From Legionella waltersii (GTDB taxonomy: Bacteria; Pseudomonadota; Gammaproteobacteria; Legionellales; Legionellaceae): a DNA stretch of 64,000 nt. Below are positions 26,264 through 34,812 of the stretch, in pieces. The stretch is taken from contig NZ_LNZB01000041.1 in NCBI RefSeq assembly GCF_001468085.1, forward strand, positions 66,096-130,095, in the 5' to 3' direction. The notes under the pieces were generated by a model that was given only the letters and a program-made list of their open reading frames with translations, had not been told where the DNA came from and did not search any database. The position numbers were made by a program, and so were the translations under genes. Numbering within the stretch: the first letter of the stretch is position 1; every line of letters begins with the position of its first letter.

Positions 26264-27241
26264 CTAGCGAGAGCTTATACTATTTAAATATTCATTAAAA
26301 CTCTTAAGCGACTGATTTATTTGAACTAATACATAATTTGCATGAGCTATAAATAACTGGGCAGAGCTATTCTCTCTTATGTGTGTTATTCGTATATCTT
26401 CGAGGAAGGGTAAAGTGGATTTTTCTGTTGTGGATAATTGTTCAATTAAGCGATTTATATTCACTTCAGTTTGTTTGATTTTTAACATAAAATCAGTTTT
26501 TTGATGCTCTGAAAACTCATTATTTCGGAAAGAGTAAATATTTATTAGAGCCAGTAACTGATGGCTGGAGATACGTAACAGTTCAATCAGGTGCTTGAAT
26601 TGCTTATTTCTTTTGTGGTGTAAAATGAGAGAGTAGCTAATGTGGATCGATTGATTTAATAGTAGGTCTAACTCCATCATTATTTGAGTCATTAAGCTGG
26701 GCATAAGGTGTGGTGTTTCAAGAAAAGCTTGCATATAGGATCTAAGTTTTTCGAAGTAATTTATCAACAGTTGATTAGTATCAGGTTTCCTGGAAAAGAA
26801 AAAATAGCCGATAACTAAAGCTACAGTAGCTCCTAAAATGGTATCAGCAATTCGCTCCTCTAAGAGTTCTGAAGTCCAACCACTAAGCAAACCAAACAAA
26901 AAAACCACAAAAGCAGTCATTGAAAATAGTGATAGAAGCTGGGAGCTGATTGTAAAGAGTAACGAGAAATAAAGAAATGAAATTAGGCAGATAAAATAAT
27001 ACACTGGCATGGGGGGTAAGACAAAATAGAGTAAGGTCGCTGTCACTCCTCCAAGAATAGTCATGCTTATTCGCTCAATTGACCTTTTAATACTTTCACC
27101 CCAAGTTAATGAAGTTAGGCCCATAGCTGTTAGCGTAGCCCAATAACCTTTCTCAACTTTAAACAAATAACAAAGTGTTTCTGTGATAAATAGGGCTAGT
27201 GCTGTTTGTAAGGCGAGCTTTGTGTTTTCACGCATCAACAA
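26264..27241 (-). CDS. FUSC-type membrane transporter, second subunit
   Basis: 325-aa protein with five to six transmembrane helices in residues 1-150 (ENTKLALQTALALFITETL; YWATLTAMGLTSL; GGVTATLLYFVLPPMPVYYF; a final helix near 132-150) followed by a soluble helical half. This is the FUSC (fusaric-acid-resistance / AaeB-like) plan of proteins that export aromatic acids or similar compounds. It overlaps the next gene upstream by 14 bases; the two together have the size of one double-unit FUSC transporter. Start could be two codons later (MRENTK). Substrate unknown. No membrane-fusion partner is nearby. Confidence 0.7.
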   Translation of the reverse strand: MLMRENTKLALQTALALFITETLCYLFKVEKGYWATLTAMGLTSLTWGESIKRSIERISMTILGGVTATLLYFVLPPMPVYYFICLISFLYFSLLFTISSQLLSLFSMTAFVVFLFGLLSGWTSELLEERIADTILGATVALVIGYFFFSRKPDTNQLLINYFEKLRSYMQAFLETPHLMPSLMTQIMMELDLLLNQSIHISYSLILHHKRNKQFKHLIELLRISSHQLLALINIYSFRNNEFSEHQKTDFMLKIKQTEVNINRLIEQLSTTEKSTLPFLEDIRITHIRENSSAQLFIAHANYVLVQINQSLKSFNEYLNSISSR

Positions 27242-28322
27242 AGCCCCCTCTTAATAACTGTTCGATTTGACTTTTCATCAATTCAAAACAATGGCTTACT
27301 TGGATTAAAGGACTAATCATTTCAGTCTGATCCATTTTTTGATGAACAATCATTGGCATCATGTTTATCAAAGTCATTGAATCCATTGTAGATTTAAATG
27401 CGATGTTTCGTTTCGATGATAAATAAGATAATGCATTCAGAATCTGGATGCTGTTGGCATGCACTGCTTCATTCATATCAGGTGACAAGTGGACTGTATT
27501 GATTCTATTTAAACTGTGTACCAGCATTGCATAAACATTAACTAGTGCATAAGAAATTTGCAGCACTTTTAACTGATGTGGTTTATTCCTATTCAATTGA
27601 ATCGAATCGAGCAGGCGTTGATTTAAGGATAATAACGAATACATACGTTTTTCCAATCGCTGGCAAATCCTATAAACATCCTTTTTCATGTTTTGCTTTT
27701 CGAAATTCGGAGACATGAGTTCACTTATTCCCTGTCCTAGCAATAGGAAAAGTTTTTTCTTATTGTTTTGAAAAAGGGTCAAAGGATCAGGAGGTGGAAA
27801 CAGAAAAAGAATGAAGGGAATTGATACACCAAATCCGTATAAAAATGATAATAGGGGTGTTGTAAAATTGGAAAAATCTTGAGTTGGTAGTAGAGTAGCT
27901 ATAAACCCCAATAACCAGATCATAAAAGGAGCTGGGCTTCTTTCTAAGACATAAGATTTACAATAATTTACTGTAAATCCTAGTCCGGTCAAAAAGACTA
28001 TGGTCAATAGCTCTGAGTTTTTAACAAAATATCCGAGATAAAATACACTAATAAAGAGTAAATCATAAATGATCATCTGATACAAACGTAACAAAAAAGG
28101 AGTCGCTGAAACGGTTTGTATCGACATACCAGTGCATATAGCTGCTAATAATTGCAAGCCAAGAGTTTCATTTCTCAATAAAAATAAAGTAATGAGAATC
28201 CCTAAAATTGTTTTAGATGCCTGCTTGAAGGCAGGGATTCCTGGTGAGAGATCTAGAAGATAATGCCTTAAGTTGAGTATGATATTCAAATGAAATTCCT
28301 TATCATCATTATCACAAGCCAA
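27228..28322 (-). CDS. FUSC-type membrane transporter, first subunit
   Basis: 364-aa protein with about six transmembrane helices in residues 30-180 (KQASKTILGILITLFLL; LQLLAAICTGMSIQ; YDLLFISVFYLGYFV; a FLYGFGVSIPFILFLFPPP segment) and a soluble helical C-terminal half. Similar plan to the following gene, with which it is translationally coupled; the pair probably forms one transporter with two FUSC units on separate chains. Divergence between the two is high, so the family call rests on topology and weak motif resemblance. A diverged family A palindrome lies just upstream. Confidence 0.65.
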   Translation of the reverse strand: MACDNDDKEFHLNIILNLRHYLLDLSPGIPAFKQASKTILGILITLFLLRNETLGLQLLAAICTGMSIQTVSATPFLLRLYQMIIYDLLFISVFYLGYFVKNSELLTIVFLTGLGFTVNYCKSYVLERSPAPFMIWLLGFIATLLPTQDFSNFTTPLLSFLYGFGVSIPFILFLFPPPDPLTLFQNNKKKLFLLLGQGISELMSPNFEKQNMKKDVYRICQRLEKRMYSLLSLNQRLLDSIQLNRNKPHQLKVLQISYALVNVYAMLVHSLNRINTVHLSPDMNEAVHANSIQILNALSYLSSKRNIAFKSTMDSMTLINMMPMIVHQKMDQTEMISPLIQVSHCFELMKSQIEQLLRGGFVDA

Positions 28323-28380
28323 ATTTTTCTATTTATAAATTAATTACTTATACGATTAAATTTCTAAGCAATGACCTCTG

Positions 28381-28439
28381 CTCCCTTCAGTCGCGGTTCA
28401 GTTTTGAGCTCTATTCACCGAGCCGCGACTGTGAGAGAG
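28381..28439. repeat. Palindromic repeat, family A copy 3 (diverged)
   Basis: Arms CTCCCTTCAGTCGCGG (28381-28396) and CCGCGACTGTGAGAGAG (28423-28439) pair imperfectly; the loop is different from copies 1 and 2 but the outer GTGGATAA flank is kept. Lies between the start of the FUSC pair and the end of the DUF2269 gene. Confidence 0.7.
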
Positions 28440-28501
28440 TGGATAACATCGCTAGGTAAAAGACTAAAATTAACCATCCATCTAAAAGCGGTATCTCCGA
28501 C

Positions 28502-28966
28502 TCAAAACGGTTTCATAACCATCAGATAAAACACGACTATCAAGCTAATAAAGGCTGGCCATCCTAAAATAAACCACCATTTAAAGTAAACATGATACAT
28601 TTCAGGTAATTCTGAATCGGTTTGAACAGCGACCATGGAAAGATCCCTAAGTTTTATCTGCAAATACACAACAACAAACCAACATATTGCTGCTATTAAA
28701 TAACCTAGGATGCTTCCTAATATCCATAATGAACCTAAGGGATATCCTGCAATATACACCATGAGCAGACCGCTTATGGGTTGTATTGCTCCTGATGTAC
28801 CAGTAAATATCCAGTCCACTATAACCACGTATCGATTGATAATGGCCATTGCTGAAATGTTGTTGCTGTAATAGCCATATAGCATTACCGTAGCAGTGCC
28901 TAAACCTGTTCCGAATAGAATTGTGGAACTAATAATATGAACTAATTTAAGCCACAAATACGCCAT
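28502..28966 (-). CDS. DUF2269 integral membrane protein
   Basis: 154-aa protein with four transmembrane helices (about 5-27, 44-72, 78-104, 128-150). The N-terminal MAYLWLKLVHIISSTILFGTG with a membrane-embedded His, plus a second conserved-looking WW pair near 129-130, fit the DUF2269 family of small inner-membrane proteins of unknown role. The His residues in helices could bind haem, as in related small membrane families, but this is conjecture. Lies alone between repeat elements. Confidence 0.7.
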   Translation of the reverse strand: MAYLWLKLVHIISSTILFGTGLGTATVMLYGYYSNNISAMAIINRYVVIVDWIFTGTSGAIQPISGLLMVYIAGYPLGSLWILGSILGYLIAAICWFVVVYLQIKLRDLSMVAVQTDSELPEMYHVYFKWWFILGWPAFISLIVVFYLMVMKPF

Positions 28967-28996
28967 GAACTTACTCTTAAATACTGGGTAAATACT

Positions 28997-29025
28997 GGGG
29001 ACGGACCCTACTGGGGTCCGTCCCC
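28997..29025. repeat. GGGGACGGACCC palindrome, copy 1
   Basis: 12-bp arms GGGGACGGACCC / GGGTCCGTCCCC with a 5-base spacer, just upstream of the DUF2269 gene and downstream of the methyltransferase gene. Same box as in the composite elements at both ends of the window. Confidence 0.85.
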
Positions 29026-29063
29026 GTCCTGTACAGTCAGCTAAATGCTGCTAAATAAATGCT

Positions 29064-29092
29064 GGGGACGGACCCCAGTGGGGTCCGTCCCC
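29064..29092. repeat. GGGGACGGACCCC palindrome, copy 2
   Basis: Perfect 13-bp arms with a 3-base loop (AGT), 55 bases after the end of the FUSC-side copy's start region and 49 bases before the methyltransferase stop. Followed by three copies of CCATCCTGAG (29091-29137), another direct repeat. A hairpin this strong may also stop transcription from the methyltransferase gene. Confidence 0.85.
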
Positions 29093-29140
29093 ATCCTGAG
29101 CTCTCCATCCTGAGCTCTGAGCTGTCCCCATCCTGAGATG

Positions 29141-29848
29141 TCACTTGTAAAAGACCATAAAAGCAAAAATACCCTTATCTACTAAAACTTCAAAGGCTTT
29201 CCAACCGCTTTTAGTTGCTCTATTTCGAAAGGAGTCGATGGTTTCAGGGAAGTCTCCAGATCGCGGATGTTCCATGCGTGTTGCCAGTTCCTCATCCGTC
29301 ATGTCTGGGTGAGTAAAGTGAATACGGGCTTCTAGTTTATCCAACCATTCGTCTCTACTTTGATTGACTTCCAATACGCCATCTATCATTAACAGTTGAC
29401 CATTGGTATTTAATTTGCTTTTGCAAACGTCAATAAACTCAGATTTTTCTTTTTCTGATAAATGATGTATGGCATAACTGGTATAAATCAAATCAACGGG
29501 TGTATTGATTGTCTTTATCGCATCCATCATATCATTGCAAATATACTCTTTTTCACAAGGTATACTTATTGCATTTAATTTTGATAGCTCTAGAACATCA
29601 GGAGCAGCATCAATACCGATGTATTTCTTGATGGAGCTATTTTTCAGTACAGGAGATATAGCACTACTATCTCCACAACCGACATCGACTAAAGTAAAGC
29701 TGCGGTTGTGATAATGCGTAGTTAAAAACTCATTAAGGCTCGACATCATTTCTTGATGGCAAAGTAAATTTTTATTAATGGAATTTTTGTATTTTTGCCA
29801 GTTTGCATTGAAATACATACTGGCTTCATTCTGTTTAAAATCGGTCAT
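29141..29848 (-). CDS. SAM-dependent methyltransferase
   Basis: 235-aa class I methyltransferase. The SAM-binding motif LVDVGCGDS is at residues 53-61, an acidic loop (GIDAAPD) follows, and DLIYTSYAIHHL marks the post-motif strand. Substrate unknown; the HH pair after motif IV and a His-rich MEHPRSGDFPET segment resemble small-molecule methyltransferases of the UbiE type rather than RNA enzymes. It starts 4 bases after the nrdB stop, so it is probably read through from nrdAB. Confidence 0.8.
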   Translation of the reverse strand: MTDFKQNEASMYFNANWQKYKNSINKNLLCHQEMMSSLNEFLTTHYHNRSFTLVDVGCGDSSAISPVLKNSSIKKYIGIDAAPDVLELSKLNAISIPCEKEYICNDMMDAIKTINTPVDLIYTSYAIHHLSEKEKSEFIDVCKSKLNTNGQLLMIDGVLEVNQSRDEWLDKLEARIHFTHPDMTDEELATRMEHPRSGDFPETIDSFRNRATKSGWKAFEVLVDKGIFAFMVFYK

Positions 29849-29852
29849 CTAA

Positions 29853-30953
29853 TTATTCATCCCAGGTTAAAGTGCCTCCTGCTTGATATTCAATGACGCG
29901 TGTTTCAAAAAAGTTCTTTTCCTTTTTAAGATCAAGCATTTCGCTCATCCAAGGGAAAGGATTTGCTGCGCCAGGGAATTGATCAGCTAAACCGATTTGG
30001 TTGAGGCGGCGGTTAGCTATAAAATGCAGATATTCTTCGAACATATCGGCGTTCATCCCGAGTATACCATGAGGCATGGTGTCTTTTGCATATTGATATT
30101 CCAATGCAACACCCTCTAAGATGAGATGAATGATTTCATTTTTGAACTCAGGCGTCCATAAATCTGGATTTTCAATTTTAATTTGATTGATGACGTCAAT
30201 TCCAAAATTCATATGCATAGACTCATCACGCAAAATATATTGAAATTGTTCTGAAGTACCGACCATCTTATTGCGTCGGCCCATCGATAAAATCTGTGTA
30301 AACCCGACGTAGAAAAAGATCCCTTCAAAAACAACATAAAATGCAATGAGATCGCGCAGTAAGCGCTGATCATTTTCAGGTGTACCGGTATGGAAGGTTT
30401 CATCACCGAGGCTTTGTGTAAAGGGTAAAGCCCAGGCTGCTTTAGTAGAAACAGAGGGTACTTCTCTGTACATATTAAAAACTTCGGCTTCATCCAGTCC
30501 TAAGCTTTCGATAACGTATTGATAGGCATGGGTATGTAACGCCTCTTCGAAAGCTTGACGCAATAAATACTGTCTGCATTCAGGATTGGTAATATGCCTA
30601 TAAACTGCCAATACTAGGTTATTGGCTACTAATGAGTCTGCTGTAGAGAAAAACCCTAAATTACGTTTAATAATGAGGCGCTCATCTTCAGTGAGGCCAT
30701 TGGGATCTTTCCATAATGCAACATCGGCACTCATGCTTATTTCATTCGGCATCCAGTGATTTGCGCAGGCTGTTAGGTATTTATCCCATGCCCATTTGTA
30801 TTTAAAGGGGACAAGCTGGTTCAAATCAGCCCTACAGTTAATAATTTGTTTATCGTCTACATGTATTCTTGCTGCACCCATTTCCAGTGCTTCGAGACCT
30901 GTCGCTCCCACTCTTGTGGCAGCGACTTGCTCTAGAGAATTATAAGTTGACAT
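29853..30953 (-). CDS. nrdB: Ribonucleotide reductase class Ia, beta subunit
   Basis: 366-aa small subunit that holds the di-iron tyrosyl radical and feeds it to NrdA for dNTP synthesis. Metal ligands are visible: D106, E137, H140, E210, E244, H247, with the radical Tyr at Y144. The C-terminal tail ends in a short acidic LTWDE that should dock NrdA. Placed 12 bases after nrdA on the same strand. Confidence 0.96.
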   Translation of the reverse strand: MSTYNSLEQVAATRVGATGLEALEMGAARIHVDDKQIINCRADLNQLVPFKYKWAWDKYLTACANHWMPNEISMSADVALWKDPNGLTEDERLIIKRNLGFFSTADSLVANNLVLAVYRHITNPECRQYLLRQAFEEALHTHAYQYVIESLGLDEAEVFNMYREVPSVSTKAAWALPFTQSLGDETFHTGTPENDQRLLRDLIAFYVVFEGIFFYVGFTQILSMGRRNKMVGTSEQFQYILRDESMHMNFGIDVINQIKIENPDLWTPEFKNEIIHLILEGVALEYQYAKDTMPHGILGMNADMFEEYLHFIANRRLNQIGLADQFPGAANPFPWMSEMLDLKKEKNFFETRVIEYQAGGTLTWDE

Positions 30954-30965
30954 AGGATTCTCCTT

Positions 30966-33791
30966 TTATTGGCATGCTTCGCAGTCAGGGTCAGTGATCA
31001 AACATGCTTTTGGTTCTGTATCAACAATTTTGACCGCATTGAGTGCACCATCAGTAACCGTTGATTTTTCAGCATTACTTGCACCTAAACTTCTCAAGTA
31101 ATAAGTGGTTTTTAAACCGCGAGTCCACGCATGCATGTAGAGCTGATCTAGTTTTTTACCAGATGGTTGAGCCATGTATATGTTGAGTGATTGGGCTTGG
31201 TCAATCCATTTTTGACGTCGAGATGCTGCTTCTACAAGCCAAATAGGATCAATTTCAAAGGATGTTGCGTATCTGTTTTTCAATTCAGCAGGGATACGAC
31301 TGATTGGTTGAACGCTACCGTTGAAATATTTCAGATCATTGACCATCACTTCGTCCCATAGATTCAGTGCTTTTAAATCAGCAACTAAATAGGGGTTTAT
31401 CACTGTAAACTCACCAGATAGGTTCGACTTTACATACAGGTTTTGATAAGTGGGTTCAATAGACTGTGCTACGCCGCAAATATTGGAAATCGTTGCAGTA
31501 GGCGCAATAGCCATTACGTTTGAGTTACGCATACCTTGGGTTCGCACTTTAACTCGTAAAGGTTCCCAATCCAATTTTTGTGATCTATCTTGTTCTAAGT
31601 ACTTATTTCTAGATTGTTGCAGTAAATTAATAGAATCGATAGGTAGTATGCCTTTGCTCCATAATGATCCTTCATAAGTCGAGTAGCTGCCTCTTTCTTT
31701 CGCTAAATCACAAGAAGCCTCGATAGCATAATAGCTGACTAGTTCCATGGAGGTGTCTGCAAATTCAACAGCCTCTTTGGAAGCATAATCCATTTTCAAT
31801 TCATACAATGCATCTTGGAAGCCCATTATACCTAGACCGACTGGTCTATGTTGAAGGTTAGAGTGGCGAGCTTGTGGTACTGAATAATAGTTAATGTCTA
31901 TGACATTATCCAGCATGCGAACAGCCGTTCTAATCGTTTGTTTGAGTTTCTCTTTATCCAACTTGCCATTTTTAATATGCGCAGGAAGATTGATACTACC
32001 CAAATTACATACTGCGATTTCTTCATTGGAGGTATTCAGAGTGATCTCTGTGCATAAGTTAGAACTATGTACTACTCCAACGTGTTGTTGAGGAGAGCGC
32101 AAATTACATGGATCTTTGAACGTCATCCAAGGATGTCCAGTTTCAAACAGCATGGACAGCATTTTGCGCCATAATTTAACTGCTGAAAGTGTTTTTACAT
32201 TGCGGATAAGTCCTTGGCGTGCTTTTTCTTCGCACTCCACATAAAGTGTTTCAAATGCTTTACCGTATTGATCATGTAAATCAGGTACTTCATCGGGTGA
32301 GAATAAGGTCCAATCTCCTTCCTCACGTACACGTTTCATGAATAGGTCGGGTATCCAAAGTGCAGTATTCATGTCATGAGTACGGCGGCGATCATCGCCA
32401 GTGTTTTTTCTGAGCTCTAGAAACTCTTCTACGTCGCGGTGCCAGCATTCGAGATAAGCACAGACAGCTCCTTTACGTTTGCCGCCTTGGTTAACTGCAA
32501 CAGCAGTGGCATCTGCAACATTCAAGAATGGAACAACCCCTTGAGATTTACCGTTAGTTCCCTGGATATGTGCGCCCATTGCGCGAACAGGAGTCCAGTC
32601 ATTACCAAGACCACCGGCGTATTTAGACAGTAGAGCATTGTCTTTAATTGCGCTGTAAATGCCATCTAAGTGATCAGGAACGGTGGTTAAGTAGCAGCTG
32701 GATAGTTGGGGTCTAACTGTGCCTGAATTAAATAGAGTAGGTGTTGAGGACATGTAGTCAAAAGAGGACAACAACTGATAGAACTCAATTGCTTTTTGTT
32801 CTTTGTTTTGTTCACGTATTGCTAGCCCCATTGCTACTCGCATAAAGAAAGCTTGTGGAAGCTCATAACGAACACCATGCTCATGAATAAAATAACGATC
32901 ATAAAGGGTTTGTAGGCTTAAGTAGGTGAACTTCATATCGCGTTCGGGCAATAAAGCTTTGCTAAGCTTATCTAAATCAAAATCAGCCATTTTAGGCTCA
33001 AGCATACCTTGAGCTATTCCCTTTTGAATATAGGCTTTGAAGTACGAAGGGTACAGTGTAGCCATTTCATCAAAGGTTGCATCGGATTTTATTTTAAGTT
33101 TAGTTAGAGCCTCCATTCGCATACTATCTAACAAGAGTCGTGCACTAACAAAGGTGTAATTTGGTTCTTTCTCAACCAATGCACGAGCTGACATAATGAG
33201 TGCTTTATGAACGTCTTCGAATTTTGCTTGGTTGTAAAGATTGCGCAAAGCATCTTTAATGACAGGCTCAGCTTGAACATTGTCTAAATTACGGCAAGAC
33301 TCGTTAACAATTGTATTGACTCGTTCCATGTCTAAGGGTTCTACTTCACCATTAGGCATTGTAATTAAAAGTTCTTTGCTGTCCTTCGGACGTTGTTTGA
33401 CTTCTTTTTCACGCGCTTGACGACGCTCTTCACGATATAAAACATAAGAACGCGCAACTTTATAGTGCCCACTGCGCATCAGTGCAAGCTCAACTTGATC
33501 TTGTATGTCTTCGATGTGAATTGCACCACCTGCAGGTAGGCGTCGCTTAAACACTTGCGAAACTTGCCGAGTTAGCTCCTCTATTTGTTGGTGAATGCGG
33601 TCTGAAGATGGTGCTGTACCACCTTCATCTGCAATAAAAGCTTTAGTAATGGCAATCTTAATCTTTGTGTCGTCATAGACAACCACTTTACCATTACGCT
33701 TGATTGTTTTAAGAGCGCCTGGTGCATTTGAGTTCAATTCCATTTGACTGGCTAGCGGTATATCCATTACCGGCTCGAGTATCTCGGACAT
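30966..33791 (-). CDS. nrdA: Ribonucleotide reductase class Ia, alpha subunit
   Basis: 941-aa large subunit, longer than E. coli NrdA (761). The extra length is N-terminal: a first ATP-cone (TIKRNGKVVVYDDTKIKIAITKAF in part, residues 28-120) and a second, more diverged one near residues 140-230 (NGEVEPLDMERVNTIV). These allosteric modules sense ATP/dATP. The catalytic barrel contains the SSCYL, NLCTE and AVCNLGS Cys sites, and the C-terminus ends in CEAC for re-reduction. First gene of nrdA-nrdB-(methyltransferase). NrdR-like boxes lie upstream. Confidence 0.96.
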   Translation of the reverse strand: MSEILEPVMDIPLASQMELNSNAPGALKTIKRNGKVVVYDDTKIKIAITKAFIADEGGTAPSSDRIHQQIEELTRQVSQVFKRRLPAGGAIHIEDIQDQVELALMRSGHYKVARSYVLYREERRQAREKEVKQRPKDSKELLITMPNGEVEPLDMERVNTIVNESCRNLDNVQAEPVIKDALRNLYNQAKFEDVHKALIMSARALVEKEPNYTFVSARLLLDSMRMEALTKLKIKSDATFDEMATLYPSYFKAYIQKGIAQGMLEPKMADFDLDKLSKALLPERDMKFTYLSLQTLYDRYFIHEHGVRYELPQAFFMRVAMGLAIREQNKEQKAIEFYQLLSSFDYMSSTPTLFNSGTVRPQLSSCYLTTVPDHLDGIYSAIKDNALLSKYAGGLGNDWTPVRAMGAHIQGTNGKSQGVVPFLNVADATAVAVNQGGKRKGAVCAYLECWHRDVEEFLELRKNTGDDRRRTHDMNTALWIPDLFMKRVREEGDWTLFSPDEVPDLHDQYGKAFETLYVECEEKARQGLIRNVKTLSAVKLWRKMLSMLFETGHPWMTFKDPCNLRSPQQHVGVVHSSNLCTEITLNTSNEEIAVCNLGSINLPAHIKNGKLDKEKLKQTIRTAVRMLDNVIDINYYSVPQARHSNLQHRPVGLGIMGFQDALYELKMDYASKEAVEFADTSMELVSYYAIEASCDLAKERGSYSTYEGSLWSKGILPIDSINLLQQSRNKYLEQDRSQKLDWEPLRVKVRTQGMRNSNVMAIAPTATISNICGVAQSIEPTYQNLYVKSNLSGEFTVINPYLVADLKALNLWDEVMVNDLKYFNGSVQPISRIPAELKNRYATSFEIDPIWLVEAASRRQKWIDQAQSLNIYMAQPSGKKLDQLYMHAWTRGLKTTYYLRSLGASNAEKSTVTDGALNAVKIVDTEPKACLITDPDCEACQ

Positions 33792-33866
33792 TTTTCCTCC
33801 ACGTAGTATGTATTTTTCAACAGTTGTGTGAAGCTTGTTCTACTGTTGATTTAAGTATAGCAAAAA

Positions 33867-33914
33867 ACCCTATATATTGGGTTTTTATTGGGTGTTAATA
33901 ACAAGATAATGTGT
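33867..33914 (-). promoter_or_regulatory. Tandem NrdR-like boxes upstream of nrdA
   Basis: Box 1 is ACCCTATATATTGGGT (33867-33882), a near-perfect palindrome close to the NrdR consensus ACACWATATATWGTGT. Box 2 (33899-33914, TAACAAGATAATGTGT) matches at 12 of 16 positions. The starts are 32 bases apart, three helical turns, which is the spacing NrdR uses. They sit 76-123 bases upstream of the nrdA start codon. Confidence 0.75.
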
Positions 33915-33990
33915 TTTTGATGCTTGGTCAATAGAATAATTTGGGATTAATTTGTGGATAACTTGTGAGTTAAAGTTTAGTAGACGCGAT

Positions 33991-34767
33991 TTATATCCTT
34001 TTTACAATGATTGCATCACTAACATTGGAAAAACCATGTACATTTAGTTTAAAATGATTAAATTTAGCATACAGTTGGCTGGAGCTTCCACCGTCTAAAT
34101 TAATAGCATTGGTACAATAGAGTGGATGAGACTTCATAATAGCGGCAAGTTCTTTAGTGGTCATTGCGGAATTATTAGAAACCAGAATAATTACTTTATT
34201 GTCTTCGGTAATCCCTAAAGCAGTTCGATCTGCTACTCCGGGTTTGAGTGAAGGGATTCGTCCGTTAATCAGTAATCGAGGTCCACTTTGCACGGCGAAA
34301 TCGATGTCATTCGAATACTGAAAATGTCGAACATTGGTTATGTATGGCAAATTGTCTTTGATGTAAAAAATCCCCCACCAACTGATTCGCTTCATAGGGT
34401 TAAGTTGAACTTTATTAGCAATTCTTAATCCGAGTGGTTTAAATTCATGATCAAAAAAACCACCGTTTATGCTCAATAACGCTTTGCTAAATTCTCCAAA
34501 CTGATCGGCGGATGCATTCTTTTGAGCAAGTTTTTTGGCTGTCAGTAAGGCAAATTTATTTTTATTTAAATCAATGCGAAACACATAAATATGGGACCAT
34601 GGGTTTAAAACACCCCCCTGCAGATCTTGATACTCTAATCCAGGACTTAGTTCATGCCATTGATTGTTTGAATGTGCATTGAATGAAAGCATCATGCATA
34701 AGCATAACAAAAACCAAGTGCGTATTTTTAACTTGATTTCAGGATAAACATTGGTTTGATAAGACAT
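33991..34767 (-). CDS. Phosphodiester glycosidase family protein
   Basis: 258-aa secreted or periplasmic protein of the NAGPA-like fold (phosphodiester glycosidase, formerly DUF2233). An N-terminal signal segment (IRTWFLLCLCMMLSFNAHS, residues 15-33) is followed by the two typical sites: SINGGFFD near 98-105 and INLDGGSSSQL near the C-terminus. Homologues remove phosphodiester-linked sugars, but the natural substrate here is unknown. Divergent from pmbA, with the annotated starts close together, so their promoters must overlap the coding starts or lie within the short gap. Confidence 0.82.
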   Translation of the reverse strand: MSYQTNVYPEIKLKIRTWFLLCLCMMLSFNAHSNNQWHELSPGLEYQDLQGGVLNPWSHIYVFRIDLNKNKFALLTAKKLAQKNASADQFGEFSKALLSINGGFFDHEFKPLGLRIANKVQLNPMKRISWWGIFYIKDNLPYITNVRHFQYSNDIDFAVQSGPRLLINGRIPSLKPGVADRTALGITEDNKVIILVSNNSAMTTKELAAIMKSHPLYCTNAINLDGGSSSQLYAKFNHFKLNVHGFSNVSDAIIVKRI

Positions 34768-34812
34768 GTTATTGTATCCTTATGTGCATTATTCTTCACA
34801 ATGGAATCTTAT

